Shown here piece after piece: positions 1 through 6,041 of a stretch of 7,312 bases of DNA. Numbering within the stretch: the first letter of the stretch is position 1; each line of letters opens with the position of its first letter. This stretch comes from Nitrospirota bacterium (GTDB taxonomy: Bacteria > Nitrospirota > Nitrospiria > Nitrospirales > Nitrospiraceae), in contig JAHWYE010000075.1 in assembly GCA_020028195.1 (NCBI GenBank), positions 1 to 7,312 of the forward strand, given 5' to 3'. The notes under the pieces were generated by a model. The model did no database searches, had not been told where the DNA came from, and saw only the letters and a list, made by a program, of their open reading frames with translations. A program made the position numbers and the translations under genes.

Positions 1-1
1 G

Positions 2-88
2 GCCCGGATGGCGGAACTGGCAGACGCGCCAGACTCAAAATCTGGTTCTCGCAAGAGAGTGGGAGTTCGACCCTCCCTCCGGGCACCA
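2..88 (+). tRNA. tRNA-Leu (anticodon CAA)
   Basis: This is a complete class II tRNA that folds by eye. The acceptor stem pairs 2-8 (GCCCGGA) with 78-84 (TCCGGGC). The D-arm has stems at 11-13 and 25-27 and the loop contains GG. The anticodon stem is CCAGA/TCTGG (29-33 and 41-45) with loop CTCAAAA, so the anticodon at 36-38 is CAA, reading UUG leucine codons. A long variable arm (TCTC-GCAA-GAGA, 47-58) is typical of tRNA-Leu and tRNA-Ser. The T-arm is GGGAG/CTCCC around TTCGACC. Discriminator A85 fits Leu, and CCA (86-88) is encoded in the DNA. The promoter must lie left of the window. Confidence 0.97.
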
Positions 89-162
89 CCAGCGAGGTTC
101 CCAGGGCGTCCTGCTTGCCTGAGGAACCCCTGCCAGGCCAAGGGTTGTGGCTTGCGGCACAT

Positions 163-178
163 CCGCCTATGCAGGCGG
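163..178. other. Small GC-rich hairpin downstream of the tRNA gene
   Basis: CCGCCT (163-168) and AGGCGG (173-178) form a perfect 6-bp stem with a 4-base loop. No T-tract follows on the plus strand, so it is not a canonical intrinsic terminator. It could help end or trim the tRNA transcript. A second, weaker inverted repeat lies nearer the tRNA: GGTTCC (96-101) with GGAACC (123-128), enclosing CAGG-GCGT-CCTG at 102-113. Apart from these and the promoter at 264-293, the gene-free stretch 89-403 holds no coding signal I can support. It becomes AT-rich at about 350-390, just upstream of the next gene. Confidence 0.35.
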
Positions 179-263
179 GAAGACTAGGATTTCCGCTGGT
201 TTTGAGGCAGGCGAGCCCAAGCGGCAGAACGTGTTTTGAACAGGAACCCGTCAGGAATTCCTC

Positions 264-293
264 TTGACACGGCATGCAAAGTTGACCTATATT
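264..293 (+). promoter_or_regulatory. Sigma70-type promoter for the secreted protein gene
   Basis: A perfect -35 box, TTGACA (264-269), is followed after 18 bases by TATATT (288-293), a 5/6 match to the -10 consensus. Transcription would begin near position 300 and give a leader of about 100 bases before the start codon at 404. A second TTGAC (282-286) repeats the -35 core 18 bp downstream, inside the spacer. It could be chance or part of a regulator site. This is the only strong promoter between the tRNA and the gene, so the gene is probably transcribed on its own. Confidence 0.65.
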
Positions 294-390
294 TCCGCTT
301 GTCTCCGTCACTCATCTGCGAGCGAGGCAGCAAGCACCGGATTGTCGTTCCATAATTATTTACGTACCTCATATATAGAGTCTAACTTAC

Positions 391-397
391 AAGGAGG
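391..397 (+). promoter_or_regulatory. Strong ribosome binding site
   Basis: AAGGAGG is a near-perfect Shine-Dalgarno sequence. It sits six bases before the ATG at 404, which fixes that start codon and suggests efficient translation. None of the other genes in the window has as good a site. Confidence 0.85.
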
Positions 398-403
398 CAG
401 CAC

Positions 404-1126
404 ATGCGTAATGTAGTTTTAATGGGAGCAGTGATCCTATTTGCAGGCTCTGCGGGCGTGGCAGTCGCCCAGGAGCGCCTGCCGCAGGCCTCCGGGTTCG
501 GCACCGGCGTTGGTGATTCGGCTGGCACAGGGACGCGTTCCCAAACCTGGGATACGCAGGCGTTCAAGGAGAGGCTCTCCCAGGCCGAAACGGTCTATGG
601 CCGAGTGCTCGCCATTGACATCCCGGGTCGGAAAATCCACCTGGAGACAGGGGGAAGCTCGCACGATGAAGGTAGGGCCGGGTCTGGCGCGATGTCATCC
701 CTGACGCTATACATTGACGCCGACACGAACATGGAGCAACTCAAGTCAATCGGGTCCGGCGATGATGTGATCATCATGGCCCGCGAAGAGGTGACGGACC
801 GACAGCCCTATGGAACCGGAAGGAAGCTCGTCAGAGATGTCACGGTGATGCGAGGAAATGAGAAGCTGGCCGGCTTCGGCGGTCTCGGCCAGAGGCCGGA
901 CCCCAACACGGAGCGTGGGATTGACACGAATTCCGGGTCAAGCCATGGAGGCGAGGTTGGAAAGGTTCTCCCAGGAGAGATCAGCTCGGGTATTACCAGC
1001 AGCATTGGCGAAGTGACCGGCGCCGCTCCTTGCTGGCAGTGCGAACCGCAGCCGGGCTGGGGCTATGGAACCAGCAACAAGAGCGATTATGGCGGTTCTG
1101 AGAAGCCCAACATGGTCAAGCAATAA
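404..1126 (+). CDS. Predicted secreted protein of unknown function, with C-terminal CxxC
   Basis: I do not recognise a named family for this 240-residue protein. Residues 1-22 form a Sec signal peptide: Arg2, a hydrophobic core at about 4-20, and AVA before Gln23 as a signal peptidase I site. The mature protein is therefore probably periplasmic or exported. A Gly/Ser/Thr-rich spacer (about 30-50) precedes a beta-rich segment at about 64-150 that reads like a small OB-type barrel: YGRVLAIDIPGRKIHLETG, then SLTLYIDADTNMEQL, then GDDVIIMAREEV. This pattern (link to a metabolite-like 'value', then a 'GDxV' strand) recalls DUF5666-like domains, but that is only a resemblance. The last 90 residues are low-complexity and Gly/Ser-rich, with a single CxxC (Cys210, Cys213) in PCWQCEPQPGWGYG. 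Those cysteines could form a disulfide or bind metal. The gene has its own promoter, a strong ribosome binding site and a terminator, so it is probably a single, well-expressed unit. Confidence 0.8.
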   Translation: MRNVVLMGAVILFAGSAGVAVAQERLPQASGFGTGVGDSAGTGTRSQTWDTQAFKERLSQAETVYGRVLAIDIPGRKIHLETGGSSHDEGRAGSGAMSSLTLYIDADTNMEQLKSIGSGDDVIIMAREEVTDRQPYGTGRKLVRDVTVMRGNEKLAGFGGLGQRPDPNTERGIDTNSGSSHGGEVGKVLPGEISSGITSSIGEVTGAAPCWQCEPQPGWGYGTSNKSDYGGSEKPNMVKQ

Positions 1127-1157
1127 TGGCCCAGCGCACATAGGTTGGTGAAGAACT

Positions 1158-1191
1158 CTAAGGGCGGCCTCGAGGCCGCCCTTAGCATTTT
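1158..1191 (+). terminator. Intrinsic terminator, perfect 28-bp palindrome
   Basis: Bases 1158-1185 are a perfect palindrome: a 12-bp stem CTAAGGGCGGCC with loop TCGA. It is followed by CATTTTC, a short T-run at 1188-1191. It lies 31 bases after the stop codon of the secreted-protein gene. The stem is very GC-rich and long, and the T-tract is short but sufficient for a plausible rho-independent terminator. Confidence 0.8.
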
Positions 1192-1228
1192 CAGAAGACC
1201 CACCGCCACTTCAAGCCGGTCATCCTAC

Positions 1229-1257
1229 TTGCTCCAAGTCCGTTGTCCTGTTAGTAT
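1229..1257 (+). promoter_or_regulatory. Weak candidate promoter for the TusA-family gene
   Basis: TTGCTC (1229-1234), a 17-base spacer and TAGTAT (1252-1257) give only a partial match to the sigma70 consensus. It is the best candidate between the terminator and the start at 1288, where a promoter is expected because the upstream transcript should end at about 1191. Confidence 0.25.
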
Positions 1258-1287
1258 CTGAACGGCGGCGAGGGGGCAGACTCTCAC

Positions 1288-1563
1288 ATGAAAGCTAACC
1301 TTGGGAACACGGAAAGCAGCCTCCAGCTGCAGGCGGATGCAGAATTGGACCTCCGCGGAGTGATCTGTCCCTACAATTTCGTCAAGACTAAGCTGAAATT
1401 GGAAACCATGCTGGCTGGACAGATTCTGGCGGTGCTCCTCGACGAGGGGGACCCCATCCGGAACGTTCCCCGCAGCGTCAGCGACGACGGGCATATCGTC
1501 CTCAGTCAGGAACCTCTCGCCCAGTTCTATCGCGTCATGATCCGAAAGCGCGCCGACGACTAG
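1288..1563 (+). CDS. TusA/SirA-family sulfur carrier protein
   Basis: This 91-residue protein matches the TusA/SirA/YeeD family in size and pattern. After about 18 leader residues comes LDLRGVICPYNFVKTKLKLE (residues 20-39) with the hallmark Cys-Pro at Cys27-Pro28, which carries the persulfide. It is followed by a helix, the strand ILAVLLDEGDP, and NVPRSVSDDGHIV, typical of the beta-alpha-beta-alpha-beta-beta fold. Family members relay sulfur from cysteine desulfurases or rhodaneses to tRNA thiolation, molybdenum cofactor synthesis or sulfur oxidation. The partner cannot be told here because no other sulfur gene is present. The ATG at 1288 is the first start after the in-frame stop TAG at 1252, with a GAGGGGG stretch (1270-1276) 11 bases upstream, a slightly long spacing. 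The gene is flanked by a terminator on the left and by convergent rsmI on the right. Confidence 0.9.
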   Translation: MKANLGNTESSLQLQADAELDLRGVICPYNFVKTKLKLETMLAGQILAVLLDEGDPIRNVPRSVSDDGHIVLSQEPLAQFYRVMIRKRADD

Positions 1564-2276
1564 CGCTTCTTGACACTCTCCGTCAACCCTTTCCGTCTCT
1601 GTTGTCGATTTCCCTCAACAACGAGCGTGACCTCGCCCTCCAAGAGCCCTGACCCCCACTTCACCAACACCTCTTCGACCGTGCCACGCAGAAATTCCTC
1701 ATCGGGTTTAGTGAGCTCTCGAGCCAAGACCATCCGACGATTTCCCAGCACAGCATGGATCGCTTCGAGGGAGGAACGAATCAGCTCAGGAGATTCGAAC
1801 AGGATCAGCGTCCGCCGTTCCGACCGCAAGGCTTCCAGGACCAGCCGGCGTTGTGTCGATGTCTTGGGGAGGTACCCCTGAAAGACAAAGGCCTCGTTCG
1901 ACAACCCCGACGCCGACAACGCGGCCAGAACAGCCGAAGGACCTGGGACCGGCACGATTCGAATGCCGGAGGCCAAGGCCTGCGTGACCAGAAACGACCC
2001 CGGATCCGAGATCAACGGTGTTCCATCATCCGAGACCAGCGCAATACTCTGCCCCTCATGGAGCCGTCTGATTAGCACCGGGGTCTTCTCGTCCTTGTTG
2101 AGGTCATGATAGCTGGTTAACGGAGTGTCGATGCCGAACTGGAGAAAGAGCGAGTGGGCGCGACTCGTGTCTTCAGCCGCAACAATCGCGACCTCCTTGA
2201 GGATCCGGATTGCCCGAACGGTCATGTCTTCCGGATTCCCAATGGGGGTGCTGACAATGTACAAGAGACCGTTCAT
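1560..2276 (-). CDS. rsmI: 16S rRNA (cytidine-1402-2'-O)-methyltransferase RsmI
   Basis: RsmI methylates the 2'-O of C1402 in 16S rRNA in the ribosomal P-site region, using S-adenosylmethionine. This 238-residue protein shows the tetrapyrrole-methylase fold signature: GLLYIVSTPIGNPEDMT at the N-terminus (3-19), AAEDTSRA (33-40), LVSDDGTPLISDPG (80-93), PVPGPSAV, and FESPELI, LARELTK and GEVTLVVEG (214-222) towards the end. The usual 'SDAGTP' is SDDGTP here. It ends soon after VVEG with a basic tail and lacks the roughly 50-residue C-terminal helical extension of the 286-residue E. coli protein. The chosen ATG at 2276 places the conserved LYIV(S/P)TPIGN at the very N-terminus, where the family has it, with GAGGG four bases upstream. 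An in-frame ATG at 2399 has a better Shine-Dalgarno (GAGGAG, nine-base spacing) and would add 41 residues that look unlike the family. Confidence 0.93.
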   Translation of the reverse strand: MNGLLYIVSTPIGNPEDMTVRAIRILKEVAIVAAEDTSRAHSLFLQFGIDTPLTSYHDLNKDEKTPVLIRRLHEGQSIALVSDDGTPLISDPGSFLVTQALASGIRIVPVPGPSAVLAALSASGLSNEAFVFQGYLPKTSTQRRLVLEALRSERRTLILFESPELIRSSLEAIHAVLGNRRMVLARELTKPDEEFLRGTVEEVLVKWGSGLLEGEVTLVVEGNRQQRRKGLTESVKKR

Positions 2277-2402
2277 CCTGCCCTCGACGCAACCATCCCC
2301 AAACGTCTGGCCGCATCCTAGCCTCTGCGTGCGGAAAAATCCAACCGTCTCCACAGCGCACGAGTTCTCTGCACCTTGCCGAACTTGCCTGACCGGCATT
2401 CC

Positions 2403-2432
2403 TTGACTCTCCTCTTTTGCTACAGCTATACT
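2403..2432 (+). promoter_or_regulatory. Promoter of the hemX-hemA-hemC-cobA/hemD operon
   Basis: TTGACT (2403-2408), 18 bases, then TATACT (2427-2432) are each 5/6 matches to the sigma70 consensus. Transcription would start at about 2439-2440, giving a leader of about 40-45 bases before the first start codon. It is the only good promoter I see ahead of the tightly packed genes running to the window edge. The rest of the gap 2277-2478 shows no terminator or riboswitch. On the minus strand the same bases contain TATAGC (2430-2425), which might serve rsmI. Confidence 0.65.
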
Positions 2433-2484
2433 TTCTGATCCGAAGAACACCATTTGTGCTGAAAAGTTGCGAGGATAGATGGGG

Positions 2485-3288
2485 ATGTCGGTCACGTTAT
2501 TTATGACCACCATGGTGCTGTATCTTGCAGGCACCGTGTTTTTTCTCGCCTATCTCCTACGTCGCTCTGAGGCCTTGTCGAAGGTCTCTCTCGCAGTCAC
2601 AGGAATCGGATTCGTCTCACATACAGCTGCGCTCGCGACTCGGATGATGGCGGAGGGCCATGTGCCGCTGACGAGTTTCTACGAAGCGATGTCCTTCTTC
2701 TCCTGGGCGCTGGTGCTCGTCTTTCTGGGAGTTGAAATTCGACACCGCATGCATGTCCTCGGATCCTTCATTTTGCCGCTTGCTTTCCTCTCGCTGCTCT
2801 CGGCCGCGGCCTTGCCCAAAGAGGTCCCGACCCTGGAACCAGTGCTGAGAACCGTGTGGGTACACGTCACCTTAAGCATGTTGGGCACCGTCGGGTTTGC
2901 CGTGGCGTTCGTGGCCGGCATTATGTATCTGATCCAGGACGGGCTGCTGAAGTCCAAACGGTTCAACGTGTTGTATGCCAAGCTCCCACCACTGGACTTT
3001 CTGGACAAGCTGAACCAGCAAGCAATCGTGACGGGTTTTCCACTCCTCACGCTGGGGATCATTGCAGGAGCCATCTCGGCGGAGTTCGCGCGGGGGTCCT
3101 ATCTGAACTGGAATCCCGAACAGACCTGGGCCCTGGCGACATGGCTTTTTTATTTCGTGGTGCTGATGGGACGCCTCACAGTGGGATGGCGAGCCAAACG
3201 GGCCGCCTACCTGACGATCATTGGATTTGCTGGGGTGGTATTGACGTTTATCGGAGTCGTTCTCAAAGGCCACGGACCGGTGACGTGA
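2485..3288 (+). CDS. CcsA/HemX-type cytochrome c assembly membrane protein
   Basis: This 267-residue protein has about eight hydrophobic segments (near 5-24, 33-52, 68-85, 91-109, 123-150, 181-200, 214-233, 241-260). It shows the cytochrome c assembly (CytC_asm) family pattern: PLTSFYEAMSFFSW (61-74), then WVHVTLSMLG (125-134) with His127, which lines up with a conserved His of CcsA, then the tryptophan-rich segment YLNWNPEQTWALATW (206-220). In the family that segment normally reads close to WGWDPKETW and handles heme on the outer membrane face; here D, K and E are replaced by N, E and Q. The His that usually follows (..YLH..) seems to be Met228. In Bacillus the similar HemX sits next to hemA and lowers HemA level; in other bacteria a ccsA-like gene precedes hemA. 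A role in heme export, cytochrome c maturation or HemA control is possible. GAGGA (2471-2475) is nine bases before this ATG but only three before the alternative ATG at 2479. Confidence 0.85.
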   Translation: MSVTLFMTTMVLYLAGTVFFLAYLLRRSEALSKVSLAVTGIGFVSHTAALATRMMAEGHVPLTSFYEAMSFFSWALVLVFLGVEIRHRMHVLGSFILPLAFLSLLSAAALPKEVPTLEPVLRTVWVHVTLSMLGTVGFAVAFVAGIMYLIQDGLLKSKRFNVLYAKLPPLDFLDKLNQQAIVTGFPLLTLGIIAGAISAEFARGSYLNWNPEQTWALATWLFYFVVLMGRLTVGWRAKRAAYLTIIGFAGVVLTFIGVVLKGHGPVT

Positions 3289-3294
3289 CGTAAG

Positions 3295-4704
3295 ATGAAT
3301 ATCATTGTCGTTGGGCTCAGCCACAAGACCGCCCCGATTGAGATTCGCGAGAGACTGGCCGTGCCGGAGAGCCGGCAGGGGGAGGCGTTGAGTCGGCTGT
3401 GCTCATACCCTGGCATCCGGGAGGGCATCCTGCTGTCCACCTGTAATCGGGTGGAAGTCTATGCAGTTGTGGAACAACTGGAATCAGGTTATGCCCGTGT
3501 GCAGGAGTTTCTCGCGGATACCCATCTCTCGCTCTCTTCCGAACAACTCACCCCCCACCTGTACTGGCACGCCGATGATCACGCGATCGGCCATCTATTT
3601 CGAGTGGCGGCCAGCCTGGACTCAATGATCGTGGGAGAGTCCCAGATTCTCGGTCAACTGAAGGATGCCTTTGAGATGGCGTTGGCTCACAAGCGCAGCG
3701 GCGTGATCCTCAACAAAGTGGTCAAAAAAGCCATCTCGGTTGCCAAGCGCGTGCGGACAGAAACCAAGATCGCGGAAACGGCCGTATCAGTGAGTTATGC
3801 TGCCGTCGAACTGGCCAAGAAGATCTTTTCAAATCTAGGCGAGAAAACCGTGTTGCTCGTGGGCGCTGGAGAGATGGGCAAACTGGCGGCCAAACATCTG
3901 ATCGCCAATGGCGTTCAGCGTGTGATGATTACCACGCGTGACTCGCATAGCGCCATTGACCTAGCCAAGCGATTTAACGGTGTGCCAATCCCGTTCGATG
4001 AGTTTCGAAGTGAGCTGGCCGCGGCGGATATCGTTCTGTGTTCCACCGGCGCCTCCCAGTACCTGATCCGAACTGAAGACATACAGAAGGCGGTACGCCA
4101 GCGGATGAATCGGCCGATTTTTTTGATCGACATCTCGGTGCCACGGAACATCGAGCCATCCGTGAAAGACGTGGATAACGCCTTCCTCTTCGATATCGAT
4201 GACCTGGAAATGCGCGTCGAACAAAACCGAGAGGAACGCCAGCACGAGGCCTTGCGAGCGGAACGGATGGTTAAGGACGAGGTGGGCGTCATCGGCCAAT
4301 GGCTGAAATCACTCGAGGTCATTCCGACGATCGTGGCTTTGCGCAATCGGGCGGAGGAGATCAAACGCTCAGAGTTGGACAAGACCTTGGGGCGACTGGG
4401 AAGCCTGTCCCCGGAGGAACGCGGCGTTGTTGAAGGCCTGGCTTCAGCCATCGTGAACAAGCTGCTACACGGACCGCTGGTGACCCTTAAGGCGGAGGCT
4501 CATTCAGCCGGCGGAACCATGTTCGTCGAAGCCGCGCGGCGCTTCTTCAATCTGGATGGCGTGACGGCGTCCGCCCCGTTGGACGACGCTGAACGCGCCG
4601 ACAGGCTGGATGACCCAGCACCTCTCGTCACCCCTGGGCGGGTATCCGGTTGCGCCGGTCTGGAGCATCAGTCGCCACAGAAAACAACGGACGAAGACCC
4701 ATGA
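3295..4704 (+). CDS. hemA: Glutamyl-tRNA reductase
   Basis: HemA uses NADPH to reduce glutamyl-tRNA(Glu) to glutamate-1-semialdehyde, the first step of C5 tetrapyrrole synthesis, in the cytoplasm as a V-shaped dimer. All domains are visible in 469 residues. The catalytic domain starts with VVGLSHKTAPIEIRERLA (5-22), the nucleophile is Cys50 in LLSTCNRVE, and His100 and GESQILGQ (114-121) follow. The NADPH-binding Rossmann domain has VLLVGAGEMGKLAAKHL from 186, and the C-terminal dimerisation helices start at about 320 (EERQHEALRAERMV) and run to about 418. Residues 419-469 form an extra acidic, Pro-rich tail, longer than the 418-residue E. coli protein needs. The start follows the hemX stop by six bases with no clear Shine-Dalgarno (only GGTGA at 3279-3283), so translation is probably coupled to the upstream gene. 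Confidence 0.98.
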   Translation: MNIIVVGLSHKTAPIEIRERLAVPESRQGEALSRLCSYPGIREGILLSTCNRVEVYAVVEQLESGYARVQEFLADTHLSLSSEQLTPHLYWHADDHAIGHLFRVAASLDSMIVGESQILGQLKDAFEMALAHKRSGVILNKVVKKAISVAKRVRTETKIAETAVSVSYAAVELAKKIFSNLGEKTVLLVGAGEMGKLAAKHLIANGVQRVMITTRDSHSAIDLAKRFNGVPIPFDEFRSELAAADIVLCSTGASQYLIRTEDIQKAVRQRMNRPIFLIDISVPRNIEPSVKDVDNAFLFDIDDLEMRVEQNREERQHEALRAERMVKDEVGVIGQWLKSLEVIPTIVALRNRAEEIKRSELDKTLGRLGSLSPEERGVVEGLASAIVNKLLHGPLVTLKAEAHSAGGTMFVEAARRFFNLDGVTASAPLDDAERADRLDDPAPLVTPGRVSGCAGLEHQSPQKTTDEDP

Positions 4705-4755
4705 AGGCACCACTGACAGGCTCTTGACCGTTCGTGCTCCGGAGACACGCCCCTC

Positions 4756-5079
4756 ATGCCGAAGAGCCCGAAACTCTTCACCTGTCCAAAGTGTCGGCAT
4801 ACGTACCTTGGTCATGACCCGCTGCCCGATTGTCCTCACTGTGGATACGACTACCGGGTGAAGGAAGGGTTCCGCTGGGACGTGGTGGTGTATCTCCTGG
4901 CCATTATCGGGCTCGTGAGTTTCCTCTTGGTAGCCTCCTATTACCGAGTGTACACGGGGATCGGGTCAGGAGTCCCCAGAACTTCAGTTGGAACGGAGGA
5001 GCCTACGGAGAAATTGCCGGGATCCGAACAAACCAGGGCCCGGCCGTTTCAGAGCCCCTATCATGAACCAGGACGGTGA
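4756..5079 (+). CDS. Small zinc-ribbon protein with one membrane segment, unknown function
   Basis: I do not recognise a named family for this 107-residue protein. Residues 8-30 (FTCPKCRHTYLG..CPHCG) contain two CPxC knuckles, Cys10/Cys13 and Cys26/Cys29, a typical four-cysteine zinc ribbon with a 12-residue gap. Residues 42-62 (DVVVYLLAIIGLVSFLLVASY) are one hydrophobic helix. The N-terminal half is rich in Lys and Arg, so by the positive-inside rule the ribbon should face the cytoplasm and the polar, Pro/Glu-rich tail (67-107) the periplasm. GGAG (4741-4744) lies 11 bases before the ATG. The gene sits 51 bases after hemA and ends nine bases before hemC, inside the operon. This suggests a role in tetrapyrrole synthesis or its regulation at the membrane, but that is context only. 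It is in the same reading frame as hemC, separated by a single stop codon. Confidence 0.8.
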   Translation: MPKSPKLFTCPKCRHTYLGHDPLPDCPHCGYDYRVKEGFRWDVVVYLLAIIGLVSFLLVASYYRVYTGIGSGVPRTSVGTEEPTEKLPGSEQTRARPFQSPYHEPGR

Positions 5080-5081
5080 GG
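5075..5081 (+). promoter_or_regulatory. Ribosome binding site that decides the hemC start
   Basis: GGTGAGG, seven bases ahead of the GTG at 5089, overlaps the stop codon of the preceding gene. It supports GTG as the start codon; no ATG lies in frame between the upstream stop (5077-5079) and the conserved hemC sequence. Confidence 0.6.
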
Positions 5082-5088
5082 CGAAACG

Positions 5089-6036
5089 GTGGCCGCTGGA
5101 AACAACCCCCGCTCATCGCTGGTCGTTGGAACAAGGGGAAGCCGTCTGGCGGTGTGGCAAGCCGAGTGGGTCCAGGCCAGGCTCAAAGAGCTTATGCCAG
5201 GACTGACCGTGACGCTGCAACGGATCAAGACATCAGGCGACATGATCCTGGACGTCCCGCTGGCCGTCATTGGTGGGAAGGGCCTCTTCGTCAAAGAGAT
5301 CGAAGAGGCCCTGCTGCGAGGGGAGATCGATCTCGCGGTCCACAGCATGAAGGATGTCCCCACCGTCCTTCCAGACGGACTGGACATTCTCTGTGTGCCG
5401 GCGCGCGAGGATCCTCGCGACGTGCTGGTGAGTCGCGACTCCTGTTCGCTGGATCACCTACCCAAGGGTTCCCGCGTCGGCACGAGTAGCCTGCGCAGGC
5501 AAGCTCAGCTCCTTCACTATCGGCTGGACCTGCGCATCGAACTCCTGCGTGGGAATCTGGACACCAGGCTGCGCAAGCTGCAGAATGGGGAGTATGACGC
5601 CATTGTGTTGGCGGCAGCTGGCCTGAACCGGATGGGATGGTCCAATAAAGTGACTGAGTATCTGCCACCGGAGGTGAGTCTTCCGGCAATCGGGCAAGGC
5701 GCATTGGGGCTGGAGGGACGTCGCAAGGATCGCTTTGTTCAGGCACTCGTGGAAAAACTGGAGCATCGCCCCACGCGAACGGCCGTGACGGCCGAACGAG
5801 CCTTGCTGGAACGACTTGAAGGAGGTTGCCAGGTCCCTATCGCGGCGCACGCAACCGTGAAAGGAGACACCCTGATCATGGATGGCCTGATTGCCAGCGT
5901 GGACGGCCAGCGGCTGATACGCGACACGATCCAGGGCCCAGCGTCTGAAGCACAGGGCTTAGGCATGCAACTGGCTGAGAAACTCTTAGCTCAAGGCGGG
6001 GACGTGATCTTACACGAGATCTACGGAAACACTTGA
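5089..6036 (+). CDS. hemC: Hydroxymethylbilane synthase (porphobilinogen deaminase)
   Basis: HemC joins four porphobilinogen molecules head to tail into hydroxymethylbilane, using a covalently bound dipyrromethane cofactor, in the cytoplasm. The 315 residues match the family length (about 310). The start shows VVGTRGSRLAVWQ (12-24). GGKGLFVKEIE, then HSMKDVPT with the catalytic Asp89 (Asp84 in E. coli), follow. GTSSLRRQAQL (131-141) carries the substrate-binding arginines 136 and 137. GNLDTRLRKL, the LPAIGQGALGLE segment and LEGGCQVPIAAHA follow, where Cys247 (Cys242 in E. coli) anchors the cofactor. All key residues seem intact. Translation starts at GTG, and the stop is five bases before the next gene, so both are read from one mRNA. 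The product is the substrate of the HemD half of the next gene. Confidence 0.98.
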   Translation: MAAGNNPRSSLVVGTRGSRLAVWQAEWVQARLKELMPGLTVTLQRIKTSGDMILDVPLAVIGGKGLFVKEIEEALLRGEIDLAVHSMKDVPTVLPDGLDILCVPAREDPRDVLVSRDSCSLDHLPKGSRVGTSSLRRQAQLLHYRLDLRIELLRGNLDTRLRKLQNGEYDAIVLAAAGLNRMGWSNKVTEYLPPEVSLPAIGQGALGLEGRRKDRFVQALVEKLEHRPTRTAVTAERALLERLEGGCQVPIAAHATVKGDTLIMDGLIASVDGQRLIRDTIQGPASEAQGLGMQLAEKLLAQGGDVILHEIYGNT

Positions 6037-6041
6037 AGAAT

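Noticed and set aside
282..286. Second TTGAC copy in the promoter spacer as an operator
   Set aside because: Two five-base copies are easily chance and no dimer-like symmetry is seen; noted only in the promoter entry.
2..403. tRNA 3' end as an integration site for a mobile element
   Set aside because: No integrase gene and no direct repeat of the tRNA end is visible in the window.
1570..2406. Long plus-strand frames opposite rsmI
   Set aside because: They are antisense shadows of a well-supported gene, with protein sequence rich in Arg and Ser and no family pattern.
2440..2484. Riboswitch or attenuator in the short heme-operon leader
   Set aside because: The predicted leader of about 45 bases is too short, and I see no stem-loop or T-run.
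4701..4727. An eight-codon reading frame whose ATG overlaps the hemA stop (ATGA)
   Set aside because: It is too short and lacks a ribosome site of its own. It could act as a coupling device, but nothing in the sequence supports that.
5063..5206. ATG at 5063 opening a frame that overlaps hemC
   Set aside because: It is out of frame with hemC and its protein has no recognisable pattern. The conserved HemC sequence is in the frame of the GTG at 5089.
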